A stretch of DNA of 64,000 bases, from the NCBI GenBank assembly GCA_033439295.1, contig JAVTLE010000013.1, positions 1,922,001 through 1,986,000 of the forward strand, in the 5' to 3' direction. The DNA comes from Deuterostichococcus epilithicus (lineage: Eukaryota > Chlorophyta > Trebouxiophyceae > Prasiolales > Stichococcaceae). Each line of letters opens with the position of its first letter. Position 1 is the stretch's first letter. This document shows, piece by piece, positions 15,688 to 29,239 of the stretch. The position numbers and the translations under genes are program-made. The notes below the pieces were generated by a model. It was not told where the DNA came from and ran no database searches. It was given only the letters and a program-made list of their open reading frames with translations.

Positions 15688-17212
15688 GACCTAAGCCGAC
15701 CACGACATGTCATGCAAGACTGAGGGCAGCCAAGCTGACACAGGTAGCACAATGGCTGCCACAATAACAAATCCTCGCGCGGCCGACTCGCGGTTCGCTT
15801 CCCTACTTTGGGCGTGCAGGACATTGATGATTGGGTCATCTCAGTGACGTTTGTGTACTCTGTTTTGACTGTATACTGTATGCTCATGGCCAATACATTC
15901 GGGCCTTTACCTGACTCGACATTTGACGTTCTACCTAGGTAGGGTTGAGGTGTGGTGGTATGGTCGAATTGCAGAGGTAATCGGTGGAATGTGTTGCGGG
16001 GACTCTGTAAATTTGTCAGTGCTGTGCAATGTGCATGAAGCGCACCAGTCTAGGTAGGTGTGCTCACCAAGGTTGCTGGGAACGTGGGTAGGCACGTGCT
16101 GTCCGCATCGAAATTGGCCGCCCTGTTGCACGTTTGCTGTCGTCACGTGAGGATCTAGCACGGGCTTGCCTCAAGGACGCTGAGCAGACAGGGACAGAAT
16201 TTGCTGGTCGGGCCCATAGATGCAATGCTTGGTAGTGAAATTGGCCCCAGAGGGAGTCCCCACCTGCCCAGCCTTGCTATCTGCAAGCTGCGTTTCTCAG
16301 GGTCAGGCCAGTAGTGAGACCCACTCGCAGCCCGACAGCCTGAGGTACGTTAAAATGCAGCCTTGCAATGCTTGCCAAACTGCAGATTGTCAAGAAATTT
16401 GACCCGGAGCCGAGTCTGGGACGCGGGACGCTTGTTGCAGAGTGTGGCGGGGTCTTCTCTGCATCGCCTCTCCGTCTCAATAACGATCAGCTGCTGGTTG
16501 CACAGGACAGAACAGACATGCGTGCGCATACATAGGCTGGAGGTCTGCTGTCACTCAGCTCTACGAGACCGCGAGCCTGCGGCGCCACCATGGCAGCGAA
16601 AGCTGGGAAGCTGAAGCAAATGAAACCGCAGCGCATCCAAAAGTGCGTCCACGTGCCTAGAAGCTAGCTCTGCATCCCGCCTGTGGGACGCCGCACAAGG
16701 CCAGAACCATATGCATAGCATGACGCAGAGCTGGCACCCTGTGCTCGCAGGCAATTTGGGCCAGAGATGTTCGAGAGTTTCGTGTCCCAGCGCCGTGATG
16801 ACTTGGCGCAGCACAGTGACGGCTTCCTGGAGTTGCAAATGAACTCTGGCGCAATCATGTTCAGATGCACCCACCCGGAGGCACTGCTTCGGCTCCTGAA
16901 CATGCCTGCAGGAGCCGCAATCCAAAACCAAATGCAGGCCAGGTGTGCTGCCACCGGTGGATTGTGCACACAGCACTGTGACCTGAGGATGACTCAAGCA
17001 CTCGATGCAGCTCAGCCAGGTGTGCTCATGGCCCGTGCAGCGTTCTGCCAGGCGAGGGCGAAAGACGGAGATTGTGACATCAGCACTGATGTCTGCACCT
17101 GATGTGCGGATCGCATAGGCCCTCCAAGGTTGTGGGATGACCGTCTGCAGAGTGCGGACCTCTGGGATGGCATGAAAGCGTCAAGTGACGCTGCTGCCAT
17201 GCATACAGGGAG
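15688..17212 (+). other. Intergenic region with possible 5' exons of the next gene
   Basis: The first ~500 bases fit the 3' end of the HARE-HTH-like gene. From 16220 on there are stretches with coding character bounded by acceptor-like sites. One is about 16394-16480 (IVKKFDPEPSLGRGTL follows CTGCAG); another is about 16767-16920 (MFESFVSQRRDDLAQHSDGF). No in-frame chain from these into 17213 could be fixed, so they may be upstream exons of the next gene, a separate small gene, or chance. Confidence 0.35.
16006..16010 (+). terminator. Candidate TGTAA poly(A) signal
   Basis: Lies 319 nt after the stop codon of the HARE-HTH-like gene, on its coding strand. Confidence 0.35.
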
Positions 17213-20200
17213 ATGATGGCTGCGGCGGCGGGGACCTCCGACTTCCGCTTCATCGAGACGCTGACCCAGCTGGCTGCGCTGTTGAAGAGGCCAGATCGGA
17301 AAGATGAAGAAGGCAGATCGGTCAACATCGTGGCAAGTGCCTTTGCAGCTATTAGCTGCGTAGTCGAGCGCGAGGGCCGGTGGAGCGGCGGAAGCAACCC
17401 AGCGGGAGCGGCGGCGCCCGGCGCCAGGGGGGCAGGCAAGCCGGCGGGCAGGCCGGCGGGGCATGCGGCGCCCAAAGCCGCAGGTGGCGGCGGCGCGCAG
17501 GCTGCCGCGTGCCGATTCGCCCACGCCGCCGCTGACCGGCCGGCACAGCCGCAGCTTCGGGCCGTCAGACCGCCGCCGGCACACGAGGACATCGCGCTCG
17601 TGGCAATGGCGCCCCGGCTGGCCGAGGCGCTGCGATGTGCCGACCTTCCCGGCTTGCTGGGCTCGCCCATGTGCCAGGCGCCGGGCGCCGCATTCTCGCT
17701 GGTGTCGGCGCTGCTGCGGGCCGCAGCGGCTGTCGACCGGCAGTTGGGCCCGCTGGCGCTCGAGGTCGCCGCGCAGGTGCTGCTGCGGTTCGTGCCGGCG
17801 ACTGCGGCGGTGTTGCCGGACACAGACGCCCGGCGCGGCGCCCTGGCGGCCTGCGGCCACCTGCTGGCGGAGCTGGTGCACGAGCACGAGGTGCCGGAGC
17901 TGTGGCAGCGCCTCGCCCGTGAGCCAGGCCGCCTGCGCGCGCTGCTGGCCCTGGCGGAGCGCTTTGGGGACACACTCGGCGACCCCTTCTTGCTCGAGAG
18001 CGACGGCGGCGGCAGCTCGAGCGGTGTCAGCGCCTCCGACGAGGCATTCCAGGCGGAGTTGGTGGCGGGTCTGGGTGCCAGCCTGGCAGCTGCGGAGGCG
18101 CTCAGCGGCGCGGGCGCGCCGCTGCAGCCGGCGGTGGCAGAAGGGGTGCTCCGACGGCTGGCGAAGGGTGGCCGGCAGGTCACAGACTTCCCGGGCATCG
18201 CTGGGGCGCTGCTGTCGGCGGGCGGGCTCGCCAAGGCGGCGGCCGCAGCCGCGCCGGCGGCGGCGGCAAACTTTGCCACGGGCGTCGCCGGCCAGCTGCG
18301 AGGGTGCTGCGACAGCGCGGTCGGCATGGGGCTGCTGCAGGCGCAGGCGGCCGCTGCGCGCATGGCGGCGCTGGCATCGCTGCTGTACGACGCTTGCGAG
18401 GGCGCGCCGGTGGGTGCCGGCAGCGTGGAGGCCAGCCGCCGCCAGCGACTGGCGGCGCCGGTGGCGGCGCTGCGGCAGTGCGGCGCCTGGTGAACCAGCT
18501 CAGCGCCACTTGCGGCATGTCTCTGCGCCACACTGTGCTATCATCAGCATCCACAGGCGCCACGGGGCAGCCGTTGACCGCAGTAGGGTTTCTCCGACCG
18601 TGCTGCTGCGCTCCCTGCTGCCCGCCTGCCAGCACTGGTGCTTCTGGACCTTCAACGTTCAGATCAATGGCTTCAGATCAACGGCTCGCAGCCAGCCGAA
18701 GATCGTGGCTGCTCGCCTGCGCAGGTTCGACGGCGATGCCCGTGTGCTGGACCTGCAGCCCAGTGTGCCACTGTGCGGCGCTGGCAACTGCCGACAAGAG
18801 ACGCTGCGGCTGCATGTGGCGCTGGCAGCGCACGAGGCGGCGGCCCTGGTGTCCAACACCTGCCTGCAGCTGCTCAACATGCATGCCGGCCTGCGGCTGC
18901 GAAGGTGCCTCCCCGCTGCGCTGCCTCTGCGTGCGAGCTGTTTTGGCTGGTGGCTGCAAGCTGGGGCCACTGCGCCTTACGAATTGGTGACCTGCAGCCT
19001 CCTGTCGTCCCATCTTGGAGGCATGTACAGGGCATCCATCAAGACACTCTCCATGCCTGTCCACACCGGCCGTGTCGAGACGCCGCGTACCTCTGATCTG
19101 TCGCGACCCTGCCTGCAGCGACCCTGGCGAGTACTTGGCAGCTCAGGGCGCTCTGGCAGCGCTTGGAGACTACCTGGGCTGGCGGCTGCGGGCAGAGGGC
19201 GAGCCGGTCGACCCCGACTTCGAGTATGCCACAGTGAACGCCGTCTTTGCCGCCGCGGGGTGGCTGGAGGGCTGGCCGCCCAGCCCGGCGCCGCCGCCGT
19301 CAGATGCGCTGGCCTCTGCGGTGGCGACGGCGTCCGCCGCAGCCCTGGCGTTTGCGGCGCTGCAGCNGCCNGCGGGCGGCCTGCCGGCCNGCGCGGCGGA
19401 GGCGGNGGCGGCGGCGGATCGGCGGCATCGGGCGCTCAGCGCCGCAACCAGCATCCTGTGCGGCATGCTGCTGGAGGGATGCGATGTGCCAGACGCTACT
19501 CTAGACGATGCAACCGAGGCAGACGCGCAGGGCAGCCCCGCGGCGGCCGGTTACAGCAGCCCCGCGACAGCAGCATCCCTGATCCGCAGGGCCGCTGTGC
19601 GGAGGGGCGCCGCAGCGGCGCTGGTGTCCGCGCTGCCAGCCGCCGCGGCGCTGCCGGCAGCCTTCAGGGATGTAGCCGTGCGGGAGACGTGTGAGGCGCT
19701 TGCATCCGTAGCGGGCGGCTGCCAGAGGGGGGACGCCGCCTGCCGGACGGCGCTGCAGGGCGCAGCCGCCGGGTGGCCGGCCGCCGCGTCTGCACTGGAG
19801 ACAGTGCCGCAGCAGCTGGCGGGCAGGGTGCAGCGGGACCTGGAGGCCGTCGCCGCCGCCATGAAGCCGATGCTGCCCAAGGTGCACAGGGCGGCCAGCG
19901 CTCGAGGAGCCGCGCCGCAGGCGGGCCCGGCGGCGGCCGGCGGCGCTGCCCGGCCGGACGACATCATGGCGGAGCTCATCAGGGTGGGTACTGTGCAGCA
20001 GCGGCTGCTGTGCCGCCCCGTGCATGATAGTGTCTTTCAATCGGGCTCGACCGCTTTTGATGCGCCGACATGCACCATCAGGTGGGAAGTCGTTCCAGAA
20101 CTGCTCGCAATCTGTTGCGGACGACGCTAAGCCACTCCGCCGCACGTGCAGGAAGAGGAGGAGGCGAGGCAGCAGCAGAAGGCAGCCAGGTCGGGCGGCG

Positions 20201-20247
20201 CACCCGGCACCGGGAAGAAGCGCAACGGGAAGAAGGCGGGCCGATAG
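17213..20247 (+). CDS. Large Ala-rich helical (ARM/HEAT-like) protein, function unknown (at least 828 aa)
   Basis: Five exons join with consistent phase: 17213-18477, 18557-18637, 18725-18904, 19119-19983 and 20152-20247. The product is strongly alpha-helical and Ala/Leu-rich, with repeated amphipathic helices (for example FIETLTQLAALLKR, AALVSNTCLQLLNMHAGLRL, GALAALGDYLGWRL) as in armadillo/HEAT-type solenoids. It ends in a Lys/Arg-rich tail (EEEEARQQQKAARS ... KKRNGKKAGR) that could be a nuclear or nucleolar signal. No family is recognised. The start is provisional because an acceptor-like CATACAG lies just upstream and exons may precede it. Four ambiguous bases (19367, 19371, 19390, 19406) fall in exon 4 inside an Ala-rich run, a likely assembly weak spot. 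Apparent long frames on the opposite strand are GC-rich shadows. Confidence 0.75.
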
Positions 20248-20820
20248 CAGTTGCAGCATGGCGACTGGATGAGAGGACGTGGCATGCCACCCTCGCCTGA
20301 TGAATCGATTCTTGTGCTTGGGCCCATTGCGCATGCCCAAGCAGATCCAGCCGAGCATTTCGGAACGAGCTTTCTGGCTGACCTATGATTGATCCCATAT
20401 ATGTACTGATACATATTGACAGGGTTACGTCACAGAGATGTTTGAATGTTGTACATGCGTGTTCCGAGCGAGCCCGAATGTAAGTATGAGGCCGTGCAGG
20501 CGAAAGTCAGAGCTACTCTGCGTGTCATGCAACAATGCAGACACAGCGCGTGCAAGTGCTCGACCGCTGTTGGAGCCCGCCACGAATGTGCAGACAAGAA
20601 CGGATCGGCATCATGTGTGCAGCAGTGCTGTTGCTGGGGCGGGCCACGCTACCTCGATCACTGCCTACGGCTTCGCTCCTTACAATGGCACCATCAATGG
20701 CACAACTTGACAAGACTGCGCGGGCAACAGCTCCACTGCCACAGCGAAACGCAGCCACAGAAACCAGGGCCTTGATGAGTTGCTAGTCGCCCCGCGACAG
20801 CCAGAAACCTCCTCGCCGCG
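20248..20820. other. Convergent 3' intergenic region
   Basis: Lies between the stop codons of the helical protein (plus) and GTF3C3 (minus). A TGTAA is present at 20479-20483 on the plus strand. Nothing else was recognised. Confidence 0.5.
20479..20483 (+). terminator. Candidate TGTAA poly(A) signal
   Basis: Lies 232 nt downstream of the stop codon of the Ala-rich helical protein. Confidence 0.4.
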
Positions 20821-23800
20821 TCACACGGTGAAGTGGGCTCGCAGCACGTTGCGGGCCAGCTGGTCCGCACCGCTCCTGCGGTAGATGAGCGCCAGATTGT
20901 GCGCCGCCTCCCGCCGCACACCGCCGCCCGGCGTCTCTGGCTCGGTCCTGCGGGATCACATCGTGCGGGATGCTGTGCATGCACGCGCTTCACGCCCCAC
21001 GCCCTGCGTGCCAACTTGCGGGTCCAGGCAGCAGGCGCTGTCTCGCAGACTGCCAGGCGACAGGTGAGCAGGGGTTGAGCCTTCGCGGCCACAGCGGTGT
21101 GCGAAACATCCAGGACTCAGCCTCGAGCACCGTGTGCGCAGACCGCCGCCGGGTGCTGCAGGGGTTGGCAGGCCGGATCAGGCGGGCATGCGGGAGGAGG
21201 TGCACGGGGGAGGCGCACGCGAGGACGCGCTCGTACAGCGGCACCGCCAGGTGCACGAGGCCCAGCTGGTGTGCCGCACGCCCCATGTTGTACGCCGCCT
21301 CCTGCAGCGCATGTGCAGGCGACCATATCAACGAGTGCGCCGCTGCACAATGGGCGCTCGTCACCGCCTGGTGCCTGTGCCATCAATTGGACCAGGCCAG
21401 CATGTCGGACCAGGCCAGCATGCCGCTGACCAGGTCTAAGTGCCGCAACGTCAATGTCCTCATCAGCATCAGGCACTAGGATGGTCAGCAGCGTGCTGCA
21501 TGGTACGGGCCGCAATGCAGGCGCCAGACGGCGGGCTGTGCACCTGGACGCAGCCGCGCAGGGCGCGCCGTACTCGCTTCCGGACACCTTCATCAGCATG
21601 CTGAGCGCACAATTATTGGCATCGCAACCCAGAGCAGGGCACCCCACCTGGGCGCAGCCGCGCAGGCCGCCATACTCACGCAGGAAGGCGAATGCCTGCA
21701 GCACCGCCCAGTGCCGGTCGGCCTGCCGCTTGTTCATGGCCTGCAGGCGAGCGAGACCAGGATCTGCTCAGCAGGCGCAGCCGGACACAACTTGCAGCAG
21801 CGCCATGAATTACGCCGTAACCACCAGCTTGAAAGTTTTCCCTTCCTACACCTTCCTAAAAAACCTTCAGCTCCCCTCCGCCTGTCCCCGGCCCATGCAA
21901 GGGGCGCACGTGGTTGGCAAAGGTGACGCCGAGGCACAGCAGCAGCAGCGGTTCGGTGGGCGCCTTGCGGTAGGCATGGAAGTACTGCCCCATCGCCTCG
22001 GCGTGCGATGCCTGCAGAAATTCAGAAACAGGTAGCAAACTTGAAAAGTCTGCGACCAGAACACGGGCATGCAGTCCTGCTTGGCATCAAGCTCGCTATC
22101 TCATCCAGCAGAAGATTGCCAGGCGCACTTGTGTCGCGGCAACTGCGGTGGGCCACATCAGACGAGCACCGTCCGAGGCGCACGAGTGACCAGCCTCCAG
22201 CAGCAGCAGCGTCCTCATCAGCAGAGGCGCACGGTGTTCTGCCACGTGTTTGCAGACTATCGTCAGCCGTGCACCAGGATGCAAGGTGGAGGCCGGCCGT
22301 GCCTGGGAGGAGAGGCAGTGGCCCAGCAGCATCATGAGCGGCACGGAGGTGGGATGCTTGTGCCTCTGCATCCGCAGGAACTTGCTGGTGTGGTAGATAG
22401 CACCCATCGCCCCCAGGATCCTGCGGTAACACGCACAGCACAACGAATGGTGCAGGAGGTGCAGATGCAAGCCATATCTGCCAGCATGGTCGCGGCAGGA
22501 GTTGGTAGTCTGGCATGTCCATCAGCACTGTGCCCGGGATCCTGCTGGCAGACGCAGCACAGCACGAAAGCACAGGCATGCGGGAACTCTGTCCTCAACA
22601 GGCAGACCAGGCTGCGTGTGATGTGACCACATGGACCCTTGCACCTGCGACGCTGCAAGTTGAGCACAGGGATGGGGCAGCAGATGGGGCAACATGGAAG
22701 GACACGCATGCTGGTCAGGCAGGCCGCCCGACAGCGGCGCCTGCTTTCGGAGAGCACCTGGAGAAGGCGGCCCACACGGTGGGAGAGTGCGGCCAGCGCT
22801 GCGCGACCGGCTTGACGTGCGCCAGCGCCGCAGCGGGGTCGCCGCCAGCCAGCGCCGCCTCCGCCGCCACCATGCGCACAGTATCCCTCCTGCTCTTGTC
22901 CGCCCATCGCCTGCGCATGTGGAGGAGCGTGTGAAGCTCAGCGAATACCGGGTGCAAGGCCACGACATGCTTGCGGTCGCTTGGCAGCCGCTGCTGCTGC
23001 CGGTGCCTCCCGCCTGGTGGCGCAGCGCCGGCGAGCGGCGAGACACGCTCGCGAAGCTCGAGTTGGCACCCGCTAGCATTGTGGACCAGGCAGCCCCCTC
23101 CTCTTCCGGGTCGATGGTCCTTTGTGTGGCACGGCTGCCGCTTCCACGAGGTGCAAGATCTGCAGTGGTGGACAGGTGGACGCGGGGCGCACTTGGCGAA
23201 GAGCGCGAGGCAGGCATCGCAGAGCGCGCGCGCCTCTGCGGTGTCCCCCTGCCGCACGAGCGCTCGCCCCGTGTTGACCAAGAGCTGGAATTGCTCCTCG
23301 TCCTTAATCACGTCGCCCAGGATGGCGGTGTCGTCCTCGCCTTCACCTATGTATTGGAGGCAAGCGCAGCTGAGATCACCCAAGAATAACAGCCGTCGCC
23401 GGGCGGCAGTAGCCTTTGCATTCGCGCCTGCCGAGCATCAGTTGGCAGACACAATTAACGCCACATGACCATTTCCTGTCGATGCCCTCAGAGCCAATCG
23501 CAGCAGCACATCATCGGCGTGTTCTTCCAAGCGACTTGTATGACCCACTTGCACCTCAGCCACAGCAACCCGAATGCAGCTCATCCAGAAGGCACACCCT
23601 CAGTTTCGGCGTCTGTGAGCTGGGCTGCGATGGCATCGGCTTCCTCGTCCGCCTTCACGACGTGCGGCTTCCGTCGGTCCCGCGTCGTGAAGCCCTGCGG
23701 CCCCGGGCAGCGGCCAGTTTGCAGACGCTGCCGAGTCAACCTGCAGAAGCTGTGTCAGGCGGCGGCCCGGCTCGCCCTTGTCCGTCCCCACATGCCAGCC

Positions 23801-26800
23801 AGGTCGCAGGAGAGTCCGTCGCTCCACACTGAGCATGCCAAGCGGTGTGGTGTCCCTGCAGCTGGGTGCAATGCATCTGCGCAATCCGAACACACACGGG
23901 CACTTGTGAACACACCTTGAAAACGGCGTTCTGCTCCCCGCCCGGCACGGGTCCAACCTGCTTCCGCGCCCGCCGCTTCAAAGCCTTCTGGACGGCAGGG
24001 TCTAGCTTCTCGTGCCCCGCCTGCCCCGCCTCGTAGTGCTTCACCGTCGCCGACACCATCGGCATGACGGCGTTGACGAAGGCGCCCTGGTGGCGAGGCC
24101 GCACCCAGGGACGTGAGGTCTTTGCAGGCAGTCGACTTCGTGGGGTGACAGGTGTGCAGGGGCGACAGCGAGCGCGCTGCAGTCAGCAGGGTGCAGCCCC
24201 AGGAGTCGTCCATGCTGTCGATGACCCGCCCTCGACCGCTCTGGTGAGATGCATTGGAAGAGACGCAAGGACGCACATCCTGGCCCAGCTCCAGCAGCAG
24301 CTGCGCGCGCCGCATCAGCAGCGGCAAGGGCTCCGGCCCAGTCTCCTGTCCATGCAGGCAGACTCTTTCAGTGCCAATGGACGCGCTTCCTCACAGCAGC
24401 ATCCTGCGGTTGTGTGCGGGCACGCAGCTCTGTTGGCGAGCTTGGGCCAGGCTGCAGCGGGCGACCGGCACAAAAAGCCTCGCCACAGGGCAGCCAGACC
24501 AGAAGTGCAGCATTCAAGACGCGCCTGCAGCACGTCCTCCCGCAGCAGCAGCCGCGTGGCGGCGTCTGCCGAGCCCACGGCGCACAGCAGGTCGGCCAGC
24601 GCCAACGTTGCCTCCATGAACTGCGCCGTCCCCTCCTCCAGGCCTGCGAGCGGCAAAGCGCCATGTTGTTGTCGCGGCGCTGCAGAACAAAGCACCGATG
24701 GCACACGCTTCAGGCTGCTGTTGCCGGCGGCAGGCCCCAGGGAGCCTGTAGCTGCTTGTGGGTGGCGTGTGCGCCTGGAAGAGGGGGAGAGGGCAGTGCC
24801 TGGCGGAGTCGCGCCTGCCGCAATACAAACTTGACGTGCAGAGCCAAGCGACCGTGCAGAAGAATGAGCAGAGGCGGCGCCTGAGCAGTTGGGCAGGTTC
24901 TCTCTGCGTAGAACCGAGAGAAACAGCCGCCGCCATCTGGCAACTGACCGGCAAGCACGTCCTGGTACATGGCGATGGCGCCATCGGTGTCGTCCACTGC
25001 CTGCAGGCAATCCGCCAGCTGCGTCCACACGGCCGGGCCGTCCAGCTCTGAGCCACCCTGCCGCACCGCCTGCGCTGATGACAAGGCCGCTTCGGTGATC
25101 CCTCCCTCAGAAGCGGCGCTGCTGCATTCTGTTGTTGGACTGTGGCTTGAAGGACGCCAGGTGCCTTGGGGAGCGACATATGCCATACATGGTGCAGCTG
25201 TGTGTCGCTGGTCGCACCACAGTCCTGCGCTGCAGTTTGCAGAGGTACGTCCTGCAAGCTGCTGCAAATTGCAGTCGGCCAACATATGCCCAAACGCCAT
25301 GTCACACACTGGTTTGGAGGCTCGAGCACCTCAGCATTGGAGGCGCCATCCGTGTTTCCACTCTGAAGGCTCAGTTCATTGTCCGATGAATGTTCCATGG
25401 GCGTGAGTCGTGGAACGAGAAATTTCACACGCCTGCAGGAGGGGCAGCGCATCAGCGGGCCGCTTCACGGACAGCCACAGCTGCGCCACCTCCAGCAGCA
25501 GATCCCCGTACTCGCCGGGGTCCAAATTCTGATCAAGCACCGCAAAGCACTGCTCCGCCGAGCCCGCGTCGCCGCGCCGCATTGCGCACACGCCCTTCTT
25601 CACCTGACGAAGGACCACACAAGGCCGAGGCAAGGTCAGCGTGCGGTCGCACTCGGCGTCTGGCTGTGTTCGGGCAGTCATGTCCTGCGAGCTGCTGCTT
25701 GGCCTGCAGTCGCGTCAGCAATTTGCTGCCCCGCCCTGCATTCTGGGCCTTGGACTGCACACTGCCTTGATCCAGTGCAAGCGCGGCGAGCAGAGCTGTG
25801 CAACAGCGCGCCACACGATGGCACACCTGCAGGTCGACCGGCAGGCCGCCGTCGGCGCACAGGTCGGTCGCCGTGGTGTCGATCAGCGCCGCGGCGGCGT
25901 CCCAGTCGTCGACCTCCATGTACAGCTCCGCCAGGATGTTGACGTGCGTCAAGTCCACCGCCTCAGGGTGGGCCGCCAGCAGCTGCTCCAGCACCTGCCG
26001 CGCCTTGGCCATGTCCTGTGCGCCGACATGGCGCCGCAGCAGGGTGTCAGCACGGTTGTGACGGACCCGAAAACCAGCATTGGCGGCCCGAGAGGCGGAG
26101 CGCTCGCATCTCGTCCTGCCTGGACGTGTACACTCGGGGCGCCAGGGGTGCTGTGGGACATCTCCAGTCAGTTCCCTGATATGGCCACACATGCAAGCGG
26201 TGTACGGCGGTCCGTGCCCGAGGTGTGTGTCGACATGGGATGCGCCCCGCCCTCTGCAGCCCTGCCACGTGTGTCGCAGCAGCACATGCTTGTCTGCGTG
26301 ACTAGCTCTGACTGCAAGTGTAGCGCGTATGACGTGTGTTCGCGTCTTTACGTCGTGCATGTAATTTTTAGACGCCTCCTAAGGGTTTCAGGCTCAGACT
26401 TGGCGGCATTGCACCTTGACACGGTAGTAGAGTCGCGACAGGACCTTGACCACCTCGCCGTCGCCGGGCCGCGCTCTCATGATGCTGTCAAACGCCTTGA
26501 TCGCCTGCAGACGATAGGAAGCGCGGTGGTTTCCGAATAGCACGACAGCTGCACGAGGCTGCGCTGTCCCCATGCCGCAACACCGACGCCTGTACCCACC
26601 AGGGACGGTCAGCTGCTTTAACGAGCAGTGCGCACACATGATCAGAACCGCGGAATGCTTGTGCAAGCAATCGCCGGCCAGCCTGCCGTAGCAGCCACGG
26701 GAAAAGGCAGCAGACGAGGCACCGAGCCCACCTTGCGCGGCTCGTTGACGTCGGAGTAGAGCACGGCGCGGTCCCACTGCGCGTGCAGGTCGCCCCGCTC

Positions 26801-29239
26801 CGCAAACAGCACCTTGTTCAGGCAGTAGATGGCCTGCCGCAGGAAGCCCTGCTCCGTGGACATGCTCGCCAGCCGCCGCCAAAGGTCCAGGTCCTGTGCG
26901 GTCGGGGTGGGCGGTCAACAAGGCTCATGCACTTTCTAAGGAGATTGTGCGCTTTGCAGCGCTGCCACCGGCGTGAGCGCCTTAGGGTCCAGGCCCTGTG
27001 GGGCCCAGGGCGGGCAGGCAGACTCTCCCACATGCACATATGTCCACAGGGGGCGCACACGCCTGCGGCAGCGCCTCATCGGACGCTCTGGCAGGTGCGG
27101 TGCCGCGGAGGCGGTGATAGCTGCGGAGGCAGGCAAGGCAGTGATTCAGGGCATGGGCTCCCAGTCCGCCCACCTTGGGTGGCAGGTGGGCGGCGATCAT
27201 GTAGAAGTCGAGCGCTTTGCGCGGGTTTCCCATGGCCTCCTGGATGGTGCCGATGGTGTGGTACGCATCGGCGGCGTTGGGCGCCAGCCGGATCACCTCC
27301 TGGCACAGCTCTATCGCCTCCCGGTTCCTGCGTCATTCACGGTGTCCACGATTAACAGAAATGATCCGCCCTGAGGCGCTGCTGCATCGGCAGCCGGCCA
27401 GGTGCCCCCCTGCCACAGCTCTGCCGCGTCCCTGCTGGTACATCACCTCAGACCGTGCTGCTGCATCAGCAGCATACACTTCCGCCTGGGAGGAAGTGCG
27501 GGCCACCGTGCTGGAGGCCTGGCCGAGGGGTCCAATGCCGGCGCCCTGGCGGACGTCACCGCTGTCCTCTGCCCAGCAACCCCAACCCCGCCAGCCCAGC
27601 GACCAAGCGAGCGTCAAAGCTATGCAGACTCGACGGTGCAAGGCAGCAGCGCATGGCAGGCTGATGTGAATCTGAGATCAGTGGTGTCGTGGCATGCAGC
27701 TGGAAAGTTTGGGTAAGGGGTTCAGGGAAAGAGCGCACTTGTTGGTGGCGTACAGCAGGTTGGCCTGCCCCAATAGGTCCTCAGCCTCCTTGGACATGAC
27801 CCGCTTGCGCTGCCCGCCAGGCGGCCTGCACTTGGCAGGGGACTGCGTCAACCATCCTCGTTCGGTTGTGGGTTGCGGGCATCCGCCGCCGAGTTCCACA
27901 CACAAGCGCATGGTGCGAGCCGTGCAGGCGGCAGTGTCAAATGTCAGGCGGGTTCTTTGGGAGCCGCATGCGCTGTGTACGATTGCACGCTGTCTGACAG
28001 GCGACAGGGCATCCTCGGAGCTGGGCAAGCAGGCATGCACAGATGGCAGGCAGTAGCAGCACTCGCTTCTTGGATCTACGCCGTCGGGCGCCCCCGTCCA
28101 TGCCGTCCATCGCGGCGATGTCATCCACATCGGCGCCATACACCGACGCCGCCCTCGGCTTGGTCGCCTTGACCGCCCTTGTGTTCTGCGCCAGCCGCCG
28201 CTCACGGTGTAGCATCAGTCATCCTTCAGCGTATCAAGACGATGTCGCAGCAGCTGGAGCGCAGGCGCTGGGACCGCCAATGAAGTCACACAGCAGGGCG
28301 CTGCGCTCAGCGTGCCCTGGCCTTGGGGGTTCAGGCCATCCGGGTGCACGCTCACCCGGGCCGGGTCCGCGCCGGCTGCGGCGCGGCGGCGTGAGGCCAG
28401 GACCTGGTACGGCTGGAGCTGCGCGCCGGCGCCACCGCTGTCCGCTTCGCCGCCGTCCATCTGCTGCAGGGCCGCCTGGTAGTCAAAACCCTCGTCAAAC
28501 AGGTCCGAGGCGCCGTCCGAGTCCACTCCGCCCTCCGCCTCCGTCTCGCCGGCTGCGGCAGAAATTGCAGACAAAACACTGGTCAGGAGACTCTGCCAGC
28601 TCCGGATCAGTCCCAAATGTCATGCGCAAAGCCCAGGGTGTTGCGGTGGGTGATGTGGACAACGGCCGCCGCCATTGCTGCTCACAGTGGACCGTGTCGC
28701 ACACCATGGCAGCAGCAGCAGCAGCTGCGCTGCGGCGAGCGGCAGACAGCGCGCACGGCCGCGCTGCTGCACCAGACGGCCGCGCGCACCCGAGGCGCCG
28801 GTGAGGAAGGCGGCCTCGTCGTCCAGGCGCTCATCCGGGACGATGCCGTCGGAACTGAGGGCGTCATCCTCCGGGCTGTTTTCCCCGGCGCCTGTTCAGC
28901 GGCATCACTCGTGCGCTCGCGACAATGATGATAATGGAAACTGCAGGGTGCCTGCGTTGGCTGCCAGTCGCCCGGCGCCTCGATGCAGGACAGCCCTGCT
29001 CCGCTCAAGATCGGCTCGCTGCGGCGGGGCTGCGTCGCTGCTGGGGCGAGTGCGCGCCGCCACGGAGCTGCACTGCGCGCGACGTCAGCCCCGAGCTTTC
29101 AAGGCAGTGTGAAGCTGCGAAGCCGGGTGGTTGCAGGCCAGCAGCGGCGCTTGCCTGGCTCATACTCGCTGATGGAGCTGTCGTCGCCGTCCGCATAGTC
29201 GTCGTGCTCCAGAATGGCAAACTCGTCGCCGCTGTCCAT
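20821..29239 (-). CDS. GTF3C3: TFIIIC TPR subunit (GTF3C3 / TFC4 / tau131 homologue)
   Basis: This subunit helps assemble TFIIIB on RNA polymerase III genes such as tRNA genes. The gene spreads over roughly 20 minus-strand exons. The first three are 29239-29155, 28891-28790 and 28552-28356, giving an acidic N-terminus (MDSGDEFAILEHDDYADGDD, DSDGASDLFDEGFDYQAAL) like the family's. Downstream exons encode TPR units: LLGQANLLYATNK near 27750, NAADAYHTIGTIQEAMGNPR near 27250, FLRQAIYCLNKVLFAERGDL near 26830, AKARQVLEQLLAAHPEAVDL near 25990, FQLLVNTGRALVRQGDTAEA near 23260, and YNMGRAAHQLGLVHLAVPLY near 21280. The order matches human and yeast homologues. The C-terminal exon ends AAHNLALIYRRSGADQLARN, then HFTV and a stop. 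Intron 1 has a GC donor. Not every exon edge was resolved. Confidence 0.88.

Noticed and set aside
17080-18531. Open frame of 483 codons on the minus strand
   Set aside because: An Ala/Ser/Arg-rich antisense shadow of exon 1 of the helical protein; no homology and no splice context.
17463-19694. Open frame of 743 codons on the plus strand
   Set aside because: It overlaps two real coding frames out of phase, is Arg/Cys/Trp-rich, and ignores the consistent splice sites. It is a GC-rich shadow; only its 18725-18904 part coincides with a real exon frame.
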